This document shows, one piece after another, positions 1-8,505 of a stretch of 14,036 bases of DNA. The stretch's first letter is position 1, and every line of letters begins with the position of its first letter. Below the pieces are notes generated by a model that did no database searches, was not told the origin of the DNA, and saw only the letters and a program-made list of their open reading frames with translations. The position numbers and the translations under genes were made by a program. This DNA comes from Isohypsibius dastychi (taxonomy: Eukaryota; Tardigrada; Eutardigrada; Parachela; Isohypsibiidae), in NCBI GenBank assembly GCA_034696485.1, contig JAQIWT010000902.1, positions 1 through 14,036 on the forward strand, read 5' to 3'.

Positions 1-246
1 AAACGCAGAATGTGATGAAAAGACAGTTCCATAATATCGCCCTGAAGCATTTACAAAACCTGACCTGTGCCAATTGATATATTATTCTGCTCAATGCCGT
101 AACATTGTTATTCTTTTACCACTCTCTTAGATAACGGTCCGCTGTCTCCGATTTCTAGTTGATCAGTTCAAAGAAAACTTCATGTAGTTCCGATTGCTTT
201 GAAAGAGTTTGATTCCGAAGAAGTTGTAATATTTTGGTTTTGGAGA
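1..246. other. 5' flank of chitinase-like gene A
   Basis: No coding signal was seen here. The stretch is AT-rich and lies directly upstream of the chosen ATG of gene A. A TATATTA-like string near 77-85 could serve as a core promoter element, but it is one of several AT-rich strings and is not decisive. I saw no clear counterpart of this flank elsewhere in the window. Confidence 0.4.
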
Positions 247-2813
247 ATGGATTTCAAGGAGAGATGGCTTGTTGGATTAATAATCACATTCTTGAGAAGT
301 GTTATTTTGGTTGAGTCGCAATCGGCCACGATGACATGCGTCTATGCTTCTTGGGCTAGTTATCGCAAGCTCCCTGGTAAGCACTTCATTCAGTGAAGTT
401 TACGGGAATTGGGAACCGTCGAGTCCCAGAACTTTGTTTCATAAAAATTATTGCTTGATTACTGAACATGTAGCCTCAGTAACGGATTTGGGACTAAAAC
501 CGGTTTTTCGATGTATCATTATTTTTTCTCTTTATAAGAGACCGGATTGGCGCTGGATGTGGTTATGATTGTAATTATTAATATAGGTCGAGCAATGGGC
601 GATGAACTTCCAGCGCAGTTATGTACACATGCGGTCTACGCTTATGGATCCATTGAGGTACCACAATAAACAGGACGTCCCTCTAGCATTTCGACTCAGC
701 CAACTGACCATACTGTAGACGTTTTGCATCAGACGTCTATTTATTCCAGGGCAACGTATTAGATTCTTTCGATCCTTTCAATGATCTTTCTGGACAAGGG
801 CGGCGAGGTACGCAAAACGTTCAATTCCTCAAGGTCAAATGAATAAACAATATTTTTAATGATTTCAGGAAATGTCGAGAAATTTAACTCGCTGAAACTC
901 AAGAATCCAAGTCTCAAGACATTGATTGGGTTAGTAGTTTACAAATGGTTATGGAAGTCGGACTCTTAATTAAGTGAAAGAGTGTTTATTTTGCAGTGTG
1001 GGTGGATGGAATGCCGGTGGAGCAACGTTCAGTCAAATTGCAAGTTCTTTTCGGAGTCGTCATCAATAGTGAAAGTTTAATCAATCATAAAATTGAAGGC
1101 AATGAAACCGGATCTGCGAAAGAAGTTCATCGAAAGTGTCGTTATATTCTGCAAGACGTACAATTTCGACGGAATTCTCATCGGTATTTTTCATGACTTT
1201 CTTATCATGCCAAAAACGTCCTTAGAAAACGTAATCTACTGGCGTAATCTACTATCGTAGACTGGCTGATCCCCGGCGTCGGATCTCGAGGTGGCGACCC
1301 GGAAGACTACACAAACTTCCCGTTGTTACTCAAGGTCCGAATCAAACATTTGCATCTTTGTGAATGAGAAATGTAACATCTAATTCACAGGAGATGAAAG
1401 CAGCCTTCAAAAAAGAAGCAACAAGTCGTTCGTCAGATCTCCTCATTACCATTACACTTTCTGCGGATGTTTCCAATATCGACTACTACGACGTCGACGG
1501 ACTTGGCCAGTAACATTTTCTATATTCTATCACACGCTATCCCAATCGTAAACACCTTAACCTGACCTTAGATCGGTGGACCTGTACTATTTGTTGGCAT
1601 ACGATTACTACGGACCATGGACCAAGCTCACCTACCACCATTCTCCACTCTTCAACATCCCTGGAAACTACAGTGTTGTAAGTCACAGAAATACTGGCCG
1701 TCTAAAATCTGGGTATTCTGAGGACTCGAGGTACTGATTTATACAGGATGTATCCGTTCAAGGCTGGCTTCGGACGACAATCGATAGGAAGAAGCTAGTA
1801 CTATCAGTAACGGCTTCAGCTAGAAGCTACGCGATTCCGTTGGATGACAGCGATGACGGGAAGAAGCTCGGAGTTAAAATTTTAGGAGAAGGAAAACCTG
1901 GTCCAATTTCGGCAACTCCTGGGGTCTACTCATATGCAGAGGTGTGCAGAATGCTGGCCAGCGGCACGTATACCCTCATTAAAGACCCCTTGACTAAGGT
2001 CACTCACGCGTATTCATATGATGGCGATTTGTGGTTTTCCTATGAGAACGAACAGAGCGTCAAAGACAAGGTCAGTCGATCAATGGTGTTTTCGGTTGGG
2101 ACAGCTGTATGGTTAAGAGTTTCGTTATTTGCAGACCAGCTACGTGCTCTCGCAACGGCTTGGTGGAGTGATGATTTTCTCGGTGGATCAAGATGGTACG
2201 CTTAACGCTCACTTGAATGACAAACCTAAAATGACTGTGAAATAATTATTATTGTTGAGTTCAAAATACATGAGCGTGACTTCGACATGCTTTCTTCTTT
2301 GCAGATCCACATGGGTATTGTGGCACACCGTTCCCCCTTTCTCGTGCAGCACGTAGCACCTTATCCCCTCTGTCAGCCAGCGATGACCAGACTCTGACAA
2401 ACGATCTCAACTCCCGTGTTGATTCACGCTGTCTTTCCCAATCTCAATCCGGTGTTTGCGAAATCAGCATGCGTTGCCCGATAATCTCTCGCAGCTCCTT
2501 CTCACCTGGCGAACTTGAATGTCCCGCTCAACAGAACTGCACATTCCCGTCATCCCTGATCGACTGTGTTATCCCTCAGTTCACCGTGCTCAACAAAGAC
2601 AAGCCCTTTTTTGTACAAAGTGACAAATCTGTGCCACCTACTTACTCACAGGTCAAGTGCAATCAGACGGAAAATAGTCCGTCGAAAGAAGTGCCTGGGA
2701 AGTTTTATATTTGCGCGGAGAGTGGATTTGGAGGTGACTCGGTGGAGGAGCTGGTCTGCCCGCCGAAACACCGACTTTTTGGCAACACGATAAAGTGCTT
2801 GCTAGAGCCATAG
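247..2813 (+). CDS. Gene A: secreted GH18 chitinase-like protein with inactive catalytic motif
   Basis: Twelve exons: 247-376, 587-657, 750-807, 869-929, 997-1039, 1099-1183, 1261-1334, 1391-1509, 1572-1677, 1747-2070, 2135-2195, 2305-2813. They join in frame to 546 aa. The ATG at 247 gives a hydrophobic signal peptide (about residues 1-27) directly before the GH18 start (CVYASWASYR). GH18 landmarks follow in order: LCTHAVYAY, LIGVGGWNAGG (about 106-116), FDGILIDWL (144-152), RGGDPEDYTNF, LLAYDYYGPW, SYAEVC and GGVMIFSVDQDD (to about 395). The family motif DGxDxDxE reads D-G-I-L-I-D-W-L, so the proton-donor Glu is Leu152 and the middle Asp is Leu148; the usual Trp in the GGVM-W motif is Phe. 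A hydrolase is therefore unlikely; a secreted chitin or glycan lectin like YKL-40/IDGF types is inferred. The tail (about 396-546) has ten Cys, the last few spaced like a CBM14 chitin-binding domain, and two N-glycosylation sequons. Convergent with BTB1. Confidence 0.88.
1040..1098 (+). other. GC-AG intron 5 of gene A
   Basis: The exon reading LIGVGGWNAGGATFSQI must connect to AMKPDLRKKFIES to keep GH18 spacing and frame. Reading through hits TAG at 1067, and no GT donor gives the right phase. A GCAAGT donor at 1040 with an AG ending at 1098 gives a 59-bp intron in phase 0. The same intron with a GCAAG start occurs in copies D and B. GC-AG introns are a known minor class spliced by the major spliceosome. 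Confidence 0.75.
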
Positions 2814-3431
2814 CTTTACGTTTTTACCCCTCTGTGTCTAGCCGAGGCGGAATGTTGCTGCTATGTTGAAAAGACATGTGTTTCGCAAAAACAGGATAAA
2901 CGAAAATGGCTTCAATATCGGTTGATATAAATGAGAAGTTGAGAAAACACTCTGCTCTTCTACAGCCTCTGAGACAGACCGAAGTGCAAGTCCACATAAA
3001 AGGTCACGAATTGTTGAGGCTCTTTGATTACTGATGTCACAAGACATGACAGGCGAACGAATAAGCAGCGAATATCGTACTGAACTGCGACGTTACTTTT
3101 CTGCTTGGCCGGGAATCAAACTGATCCGAGAAATCATAGCTGATCATCAAACCTCTTGAGTCCTTCATGATGTTTTCATCGTAACACGCTCTGCATGACC
3201 AAGTTTATTAAGAATTTCCAACACAATCTGAATAATGAGAAATCTGCGCGTCAAAAGCAGGTCCCCTTCGAAGTTTCAAACAAAAGTGTGCAGAATACTG
3301 TCCGCTGAACCATTTAATGTAAGGATTTCGAAGGAACAAAAACAGATTACATCTTCAAAATCAACGACAGTCTATTCAAAAACATAAAAGTGAATCATAA
3401 TACTTCCACGATGTCTTCCAGTGGTGGCACT
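2814..3431. other. Convergent intergenic region between A and BTB1
   Basis: No coding signal was found. The first roughly 330 bp are a duplicated 3' flank: the same blocks (for example AAAACAGGATAAA and ATAAAAGGTCAC) follow the stop of copy D at 10300-10639 and, more weakly, copy E after 13510. The part near 3270-3380 matches, in reverse, the 3' side of BTB2 near 10020-10120 (shared core CGGACAGTATTCTGCA). The whole intergenic stretch was therefore copied with the genes. I saw no canonical AATAAA signal that could be assigned with confidence. Confidence 0.6.
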
Positions 3432-4880
3432 TCATTTGACTCTGGGCTTCTTGGAATCTCGTTCCGTGACCCCGTCTTCAACAGCTCGAATCAAATCCGG
3501 CTGATTTGATTCTGACAGTTCGGAGAACCCTCCCGCCGCTGCAAATTCCTTCACGTTTTCGGAGATGTGCTGAATGAGCTGCTTTTTGAACTGGTCGAGG
3601 GTCTGGTCCGAAACAATCTTCAATGTTTCCACAGCTTTATCCATGCTCACGTCCTTCACTGCGACTGAAAGCTTTGCAGTGAAGTTATCCTCGATGACTA
3701 GGAAGTTTTTCCCACGAACAACCTGGAGAATTTTGGCTATCTCCGTCGTCGAAAACGTTCTAGCTCCGTCGGTCATGATTTTGCTGATATCTTGTTTCAG
3801 TTCCTCCAAGGTGCGGCTGGAAATTTTTCCCAGCGCGAAAATAAGCGAATCACTAGAATTCACTGTTTGAAGAGTGTTTCTGATCACCACGACAGCCTTA
3901 TCTATGATGTCCTGGATGGAGAGCTCTTTGGCAAATTCCAGCGCAGCATATGCATTTTCTGGCTCGATCCCTTCCAAATAGGATCGCAGACATTCCTTCT
4001 CCAAAGTTTCCAATTTAAAGTTTCGAGCTGCAATCAACACCTGACCAGCCGATTCAAGATCTCGATGTTCCTGAATGTAGAGAGTTCGCAAAATCGCCGC
4101 CAACTGCAGTCCGTCCAGATCGTCAAGTTCCATCTCATCAACCTCTTCCTCCATCAATTCAGCCAAGAGAGGACTCATCGCAGCTAGATGATTTCGATGA
4201 ACTCGAAACACAACGTCATCACTAGAGGTGATGGTGTAATCTGGAGATCCGAACTTGGTGTAACTTCTTCCCAGGGATTCCAATGCGTTGCAGGGAGCGT
4301 CCGCATCTCCACCGGATATCAGTTGGAAGCTAATCTCGGCTCTGATGATGATGTCTGAATGCAGATCTGAATTGTTGTGACTGACGAAGACCTGCTCCAG
4401 TCGTGGATTACTCTTGCTGACCGATCCGTGATGAGATGGTAGAACAGTCAACTCAACGTCTTCCACTTTTCCCATATTCGCCACCAGCCTTCCACGACGA
4501 CAACTGATAACCCTGAAGAGCGGAACAAAGTAATAGTTAGTGAGCTTTTATAAGAACTGAACGTACCCGAAATTGACTGAAGCTTTGACTGTCATTTCAC
4601 ATGGACTAGTTAGTTCGATGGTAGCTCCGATCTCCTTGGATCCATTTGCTGCTAGAACGGATGTGTCAACTCTGAGTCGCCATCTAGATTTGCTGAGCTC
4701 AGAGCCATATGATGCCAGATTGTCGTTGGTCGATGAAGCAGTCATCCGGATATTGTTCCGATTTTTGACACGAGCGAAGTCTGCGATTTCGAGCTCAACC
4801 ACGCGATGGAATGTGGGAGCGCTGGCTGCATCCTCGGGCACGGAACTCGAGGAGGAAGAAGTCTCGTCGTCAGACGCCAT
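3432..4880 (-). CDS. BTB1: MATH-BTB (SPOP/TD-POZ-like) Cullin-3 adaptor candidate
   Basis: Two exons, 4880-4567 and 4512-3432, are joined by a 54-bp GT-AG intron in phase 2 and give 464 aa. The ATG at 4880 is chosen because BTB2 begins with the same MASDDET residues in the same AATATGG context. A Ser/acidic N-terminus (1-18) is followed by a MATH-like region (about 20-175; SKSRWRLRVDTS and the ISC strand) that normally binds substrates. A BTB/POZ fold follows (about 195-285; VVFRVHRNHLAAMSPLL, LRTLYIQ), then a helical 3-box/BACK-like region (about 285-430). Families of this architecture bridge substrates to CUL3 ubiquitin ligase; that role is inferred. The basic end KKPRVK could be a weak nuclear signal. 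No frame damage was seen. Convergent with gene A. Confidence 0.88.
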
Positions 4881-4886
4881 ATTTGA

Positions 4887-4970
4887 CTGAAGAGAGAAGA
4901 TTTCAAACCACCTGATACTTCGACATTTCACAGCACACAACACAGATCTTCGACAGAATAAAGTGCTTAC
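4887..4970 (-). other. Possible 5' UTR intron of BTB1
   Basis: Read on the minus strand, a GTAAGCAC donor at 4970 and a pyrimidine-rich TCTCTCTTCAG acceptor ending at 4887 frame an 84-bp stretch. It finishes six bases before the BTB1 ATG. The lengths and signals resemble the other introns here, but BTB2 does not clearly show the same pair, so this is tentative. Confidence 0.3.
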
Positions 4971-5114
4971 CCTTTTGGCAAAAATTCTCGAGGAACTGAA
5001 AAGTAGAGCTGACGGAGTGGAAGGAATATCAAAACAACGACGAACGATGAGGAACTTCAGAAATCTGACGATGCGATGTTGTATTGCAACGGCAGACCTC
5101 TGGATATAAATTTA

Positions 5115-5127
5115 CCCCCCCCCCCCC
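5115..5127. repeat. 13-bp poly-C tract
   Basis: An uninterrupted run of 13 C on the plus strand, between the BTB1 upstream region and the palindrome repeats. Such runs vary in length and are error-prone in assemblies. Confidence 0.9.
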
Positions 5128-5191
5128 TCCAAGTGACCATCTGCTCCGCTCAGGGGACGTAACGAGCTCGGTAAGGCTGTGATGCAAAAAA

Positions 5192-5316
5192 TGCATCGAT
5201 GTATTCTTCAAATTTTCGGCCTTGATTTGTTGCATCGATGCATGCCTCAGATTGAAGGATGTCTTTTTTTGCATCGATGCATGGCATATCTTTTGAAAAA
5301 AAATTGCATCGATGCA
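5192..5316. repeat. Four copies of the palindrome TGCATCGATGCA at about 39-bp spacing
   Basis: Cores start at 5192 (one mismatch, ...GATGTA), 5231, 5270 and 5305, giving spacings of 39, 39 and 35 bp. The sequence between cores is poorly conserved, so only the 12-bp self-complementary core repeats. On the minus strand the 39-bp step equals 13 codons and yields a recurring C/Y-I-D-A, but there is no reason to think it is translated. The array ends directly against the exon 1 scrap at 5318, where the signal-peptide part of a chitinase-like exon 1 would be expected. Confidence 0.8.
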
Positions 5317-5317
5317 T

Positions 5318-5336
5318 ACTTATCGGAAGCTTCCCG
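5318..5336 (+). pseudogene. Scrap of chitinase-like exon 1 (detached first exon of copy D)
   Basis: The codons for T-Y-R-K-L-P plus a GTAAGC donor at 5337 match the end of exon 1 of gene A (S-Y-R-K-L-P, donor at 377) in the same phase. Upstream homology stops: the signal-peptide sequence is absent, and an in-frame TGA lies at 5294-5296, with the palindrome repeats in between. The only ATG in this frame (5312) would give no signal peptide. This is probably the former exon 1 region of copy D, separated from exons 2-12 by the inversion. Whether the rest of exon 1 was lost before or after that is not visible. Confidence 0.65.
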
Positions 5337-5495
5337 GTAAGCACTTAGTTTAGTGAAGTTGATGGAAAGTGTCAACTCGAACTCTGAAACTTTCTTCCAT
5401 GAAAGTTATTGCGAAAACGCTGAGCTTTAGTCATGGATTTGTAATTCAATCAAAACCGGTTTCTTAATGTATCGTTGTTTTCTTTCGTTATGAAA
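5337..5495 (+). other. Orphan 5' part of chitinase-like intron 1
   Basis: It aligns with bases 377-540 of gene A's intron 1 along its length: GTAAGCACTT at the start, GTGAAGTT, TTATTGC, and AAAACCGGTTT with ATGTATC near the end. Homology stops near 5490-5500. The remainder of the intron (counterpart of A 541-586) is found attached to D exon 2 at about 12821-12866, in opposite orientation. This is one half of the inversion evidence. Confidence 0.75.
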
Positions 5496-5547
5496 GTCAA
5501 GAAGCTCTAGTCTCGTGGTGACAAAAGTGAGCACACCGACAACTGAC

Positions 5548-6550
5548 CTTATCTTTGATACTCTGTTCATTTTCGTAGGAAAACCACAAATCGTACGAGT
5601 ACGCATGAGTGACCTTTGTCAACGTATCGTTTATGAGCGTACATGTTCCACTTCCCAGCATTCTGCACACCTCCGCATATGAGTATACCCCTGGTGTTGC
5701 CGAAATTGGACCAGGCTTCCCATCCCCTAAAATTTCAACTCCGAGCTTCTTTCCATCATCGCTGTCATCCAACGGAATCGCATAGCTTCTAGCTGAAGCC
5801 GTTACTGATAGCGCTAGCTTCTTCCTATCGATTGTCGTACGGAGCCAGCCCAGGACGGATACATCCTATAAAAAGCAGTACTTCCAGGAATCAGTCTCGA
5901 AGCTGAATTAGGCAGATTGTAAAAGGTCACTTACAACATTGTAGTTTCCAGGGATGTTGAATAGTGGAGAATGGTGATAAGTGAGTTTAGTCCATGGACC
6001 GTAGTAATCGTACGCCAACAAATAAGACAAGTTCACCGATCTAGGGAGGGATTTAAGTGATTTTCAAGTGGGATAGCGTGTGACCGGAGTGAGAAAGTGT
6101 CACTCGCCAAGTCCAACAACGTCATAATAGTCGATGTTAGAAACATCCGCAGGAAGTGTTATGGTAATGAGGAGATCTGTAGAACGACCTGTTGCTTCTT
6201 TTTCGAAGACGGCTTTCGTCTCCCGTAGGTGCTGATTTAGATTTCGATTTGCAAGAATTCAGAGCTGAGGATTCGGAGTTTGTGTAGTCCTCCGGGTCAT
6301 CACCTCGCAATTCTATGCCGGGGATCAGTCAGGACGTTTCCAGCGAGCAGAGAAAGTCATGCAAAGTACCGATGAGCATTCCATCGAAACTGTGAGTATT
6401 GCAAAATGTAACAGTCCTCTCGATGAATTTCTTCCTCAGACCCGGTTTCTTGCCTTCAGATAAATCACCAATTTAACTTGATATTTTCAACGATCAAAAA
6501 ACCTTGCAATTTGATTGAACTTGACAACACCGGCATTCCTTCTACCCACT
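5548..6550 (-). pseudogene. Copy B: decayed chitinase-like gene, exons 5-10
   Basis: Exon counterparts by position: exon 5 6550-6508, exon 6 6453-6370, exon 7 about 6329-6273, exon 8 6222-6104, exon 9 6040-5935, exon 10 5865-5548. Lesions seen: in exon 5 the GGW of the barrel reads GRR; exon 6 is 84 bp instead of 85 (a frameshift near its start); the exon 7 acceptor AG and adjoining bases are gone, and its 3' end with the donor is deleted; the exon 8 acceptor AG is changed to GG. Exons 9-10 remain open and close to A, with a 6-bp in-frame loss (SYDGDLWF to SYDLWF). Exons 1-4 were not found upstream. The copy ends in intron 10 near 5496; its missing exons 11-12 are almost certainly E at 12874. 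Confidence 0.85.
6454..6507 (-). other. Remnant of the GC-AG intron in copy B
   Basis: 54 bp, starting GCAAGG and ending GAAG, between the counterparts of exons 5 and 6. The GC start is therefore present in all three copies that keep this region, and so predates their divergence. Confidence 0.65.
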
Positions 6551-6717
6551 CTGCGAAACAAACATTCTCCAGCCAAAGACGTCGGAATAGACTTCAAGCC
6601 GATCGAGGCCTGTGTGACGAATATAATGGGAAACGAGTTTCAGCATGACATGGCTTAGCGAACTGACTCGTTGAACCCCAGACTCATATGGGTCGTGTTG
6701 AATGTGGTGAGTACTGA

Positions 6718-6764
6718 CAGGGAGTCTTGATATACCAAGACTCAAGGTATATCAAGACTCCCTG
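6718..6764. repeat. Perfect 19-bp inverted repeat flanked by 7-bp direct repeats
   Basis: The arm CAGGGAGTCTTGATATACC (6718-6736) and its exact complement (6746-6764) enclose a 9-base spacer that itself repeats the AGACTCAA theme. The direct repeat GTACTGA lies immediately outside both arms (6711-6717 and 6765-6771). The pattern resembles a very small foldback insertion with a target-site duplication, or a templated repair insertion. No transposase is present. Confidence 0.85.
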
Positions 6765-7949
6765 GTACTGAGCAAATGATGAGTAATTATCCCGACGGAT
6801 GGGTTCATTAGACTTTATCCTGAAATTTTCAAACTGAATTTATGTATAAATCGTCAGTTTTGAATGATATGAAGTTTCTTTCAGGTCCACACCGGGAACA
6901 TCCAGTCAAAAGCACGCACTGATCTTCGTGGATTAGTGTGTTTGACTTGACATATCAGGCTAGTACTACGCGTTTGAGTATATTTGTTTTGAACGGGGTT
7001 GTGAGACCGACGTGATTAAAGGGCTTCTTTAATCGCAGGGACCCAGGCCGATCAAATGGGATGATGGATTCATTTTCAAATTGTTTTCGTTCCCCCTCTG
7101 TGGTTTCATCTTTTTCCAAATTGTGACCTCCGCGAATAGATTTATCCGTTTTATGTCCCATTCCACGATTTCATAACCGTTTTCGTTTTATGTCTGATAC
7201 AACATGTTTTTGTAGTGTTATTTAGATACCTGCTCCTGTTGCTTGTTTTCGATTGTTGCATGTTTTTGGTTTTGTAAACTGTAACCAAATCGAATTGGTA
7301 CCTCTGGACGTGGCATTCTATCTGCTCCCTTTACTCAACCAGTTTTCACACTTCCATGAAATTAGTCACTTTTATAAGAAGAACCTTCAAAGAAGCCATC
7401 AGTAAAACAACAGGATTGACTCCAACCAGTTTGACTGAGTCAGTGAAGGAAAATTCGTTTCATTCGGCTCTTATCAAGCTCGAGCTGTCACAAATGCAAC
7501 GAGAAAATAAAACAAAACAAAACTGAGAGAAAAAACAAACCTTGAAAGAGAGGTTATAAAACAGAAAACTCTCATTCATTTCAAAAAACCGTAAGGGGCA
7601 TCAAACTAAAACACAAACATCAGTGTCGGTAGTTAAATTCAGGCGAGAGAGGAGACCAGCACCCGAAACGCAATGAAACAAAAGAGAAAGAAAACTGCAA
7701 TGCCCAACAAGCCAATGTGTTCGTACTAACCAGCAAAACATCAATCAGACCTTACTTTATTGATAAAAGATCGAAATCAATCAAAACTAGATGAGAAAAT
7801 CGCCTGTTAATTTGTAAAAACGAAACGTAAGACAAGATTTATAAAAACGGATTCAAAAACATAAAAACTTAAAACATAAAAACATTCGACTGAAGAATGA
7901 AAGCTAGGAATGTGGTGACTCGTTTTCACTCTGCGAAGCCAATTGCGAG

Positions 7950-8113
7950 TGGCAGATCTGTTTTGGGAAAAAGTACAGTATAGTTTGCCGGCATGCATAA
8001 TGGCTTGGCAGGAGTGTGGCAGATCAAATATGATCAGCCCTAATTTGGCAGTCGTCAGATCAGGATTCAGGAGCAGTGCAGAGATCGTCTAATGCTCGTG
8101 GTCAGATCTGCCA
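7950..8113. repeat. Foldback-like segment with TGGCAGATCTG termini
   Basis: TGGCAGATCTG at 7950-7960 is matched by its complement CAGATCTGCCA at 8103-8113. Further GGCAGATC and CAGATCA pieces lie between. There are no obvious flanking target duplications. It could be a degenerate non-autonomous element or chance clustering. Confidence 0.4.
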
Positions 8114-8256
8114 ATTATTGTTGACCATCCGAAATATCTGATTCTGATCTGCATAATTTTTTAGCTTAGCAGGCCTGCCTCTTTCTTGTCTGCTCTTGCT
8201 TGCCTGTCTGCAGTTGAGTAAACTGAGATTGCGCTCGGCTTGTTCAAAAAAGCCAA

Positions 8257-8287
8257 GAGCAGTGGAGGGATCTTTCCTCCACTGCTC
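8257..8287. repeat. 12-bp inverted repeat upstream of BTB2
   Basis: GAGCAGTGGAGG (8257-8268) and its exact complement (8276-8287) are separated by 7 bases, about 220 bp before the BTB2 ATG. No function can be assigned from the sequence. Confidence 0.75.
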
Positions 8288-8505
8288 CTTTCCTCCATTA
8301 GCTTGTCCCCGTTGGGGAGCAGTGTCTTGGTTTCAGATGCTCTCTGTCCAGTGTCCGACATTATGTGCACAATGACTGCAAGAGGGAGACAGACAAAAAA
8401 GAAAACATCTTACGTTTAGAAAGTTGGATATTTTATGCAAGCGCCACCAATAGCTCTTCATTCCATTGAGTCAAAGTCAACTTCCTAAAATCTTCGTGGT
8501 TAAAT

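Larger units (their letters stand above)
6551..8505. other. Intergenic region between copy B and BTB2
   Basis: I recognise no gene here. Open frames are short, with no family likeness and no clear homology to other parts of the window. Contents: a hairpin at 6718-6764; a small stem (GATTAAAG/CTTTAATC) at 7014-7034; an A-rich low-complexity stretch at about 7500-7880; a foldback-like segment with TGGCAGATCTG ends at 7950-8113; a hairpin at 8257-8287. By position it should hold the BTB2 promoter and, before the inversion, the 5' region of copy B, yet chitinase-like exons 1-4 are not visible. Confidence 0.6.

Noticed and set aside
1067-1069. In-frame TAG in gene A as a nonsense mutation
   Set aside because: It lies inside the GC-AG intron. 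Copy D also has stop codons at this place, which fits an intron rather than a chance mutation.
996-1196. An open frame through the 59-bp intron and exon 6
   Set aside because: It is in a different frame from the GH18 protein. The GH18 reading with the GC-AG splice matches the family on both sides, and the frame has no family likeness.
3574-4187. Plus-strand open frames opposite BTB1 exon 2, and similar minus-strand frames opposite BTB2 at 9529-9834
   Set aside because: They are antisense shadows of well-supported MATH-BTB coding exons and have no family signal of their own.
5192-5316. CRISPR-like array of 12-bp repeats with 23-27-bp spacers
   Set aside because: Repeats are too short and few, one core is imperfect, there are no cas genes, and the context is animal nuclear DNA.
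5029-5344. Minus-strand open frames over the poly-C and palindrome region
   Set aside because: Low-complexity translation with no start context or family likeness. The recurring I-D-A residues follow from the 39-bp DNA spacing.
6955-7161. A 68-residue minus-strand open frame ending near 6955
   Set aside because: No recognisable domain, no copy elsewhere in the window, and no convincing splice partners.
8161-8370. A 69-residue minus-strand open frame upstream of BTB2
   Set aside because: It spans the 8257-8287 inverted repeat, shows no family likeness, and lies in probable BTB2 promoter or leader sequence.
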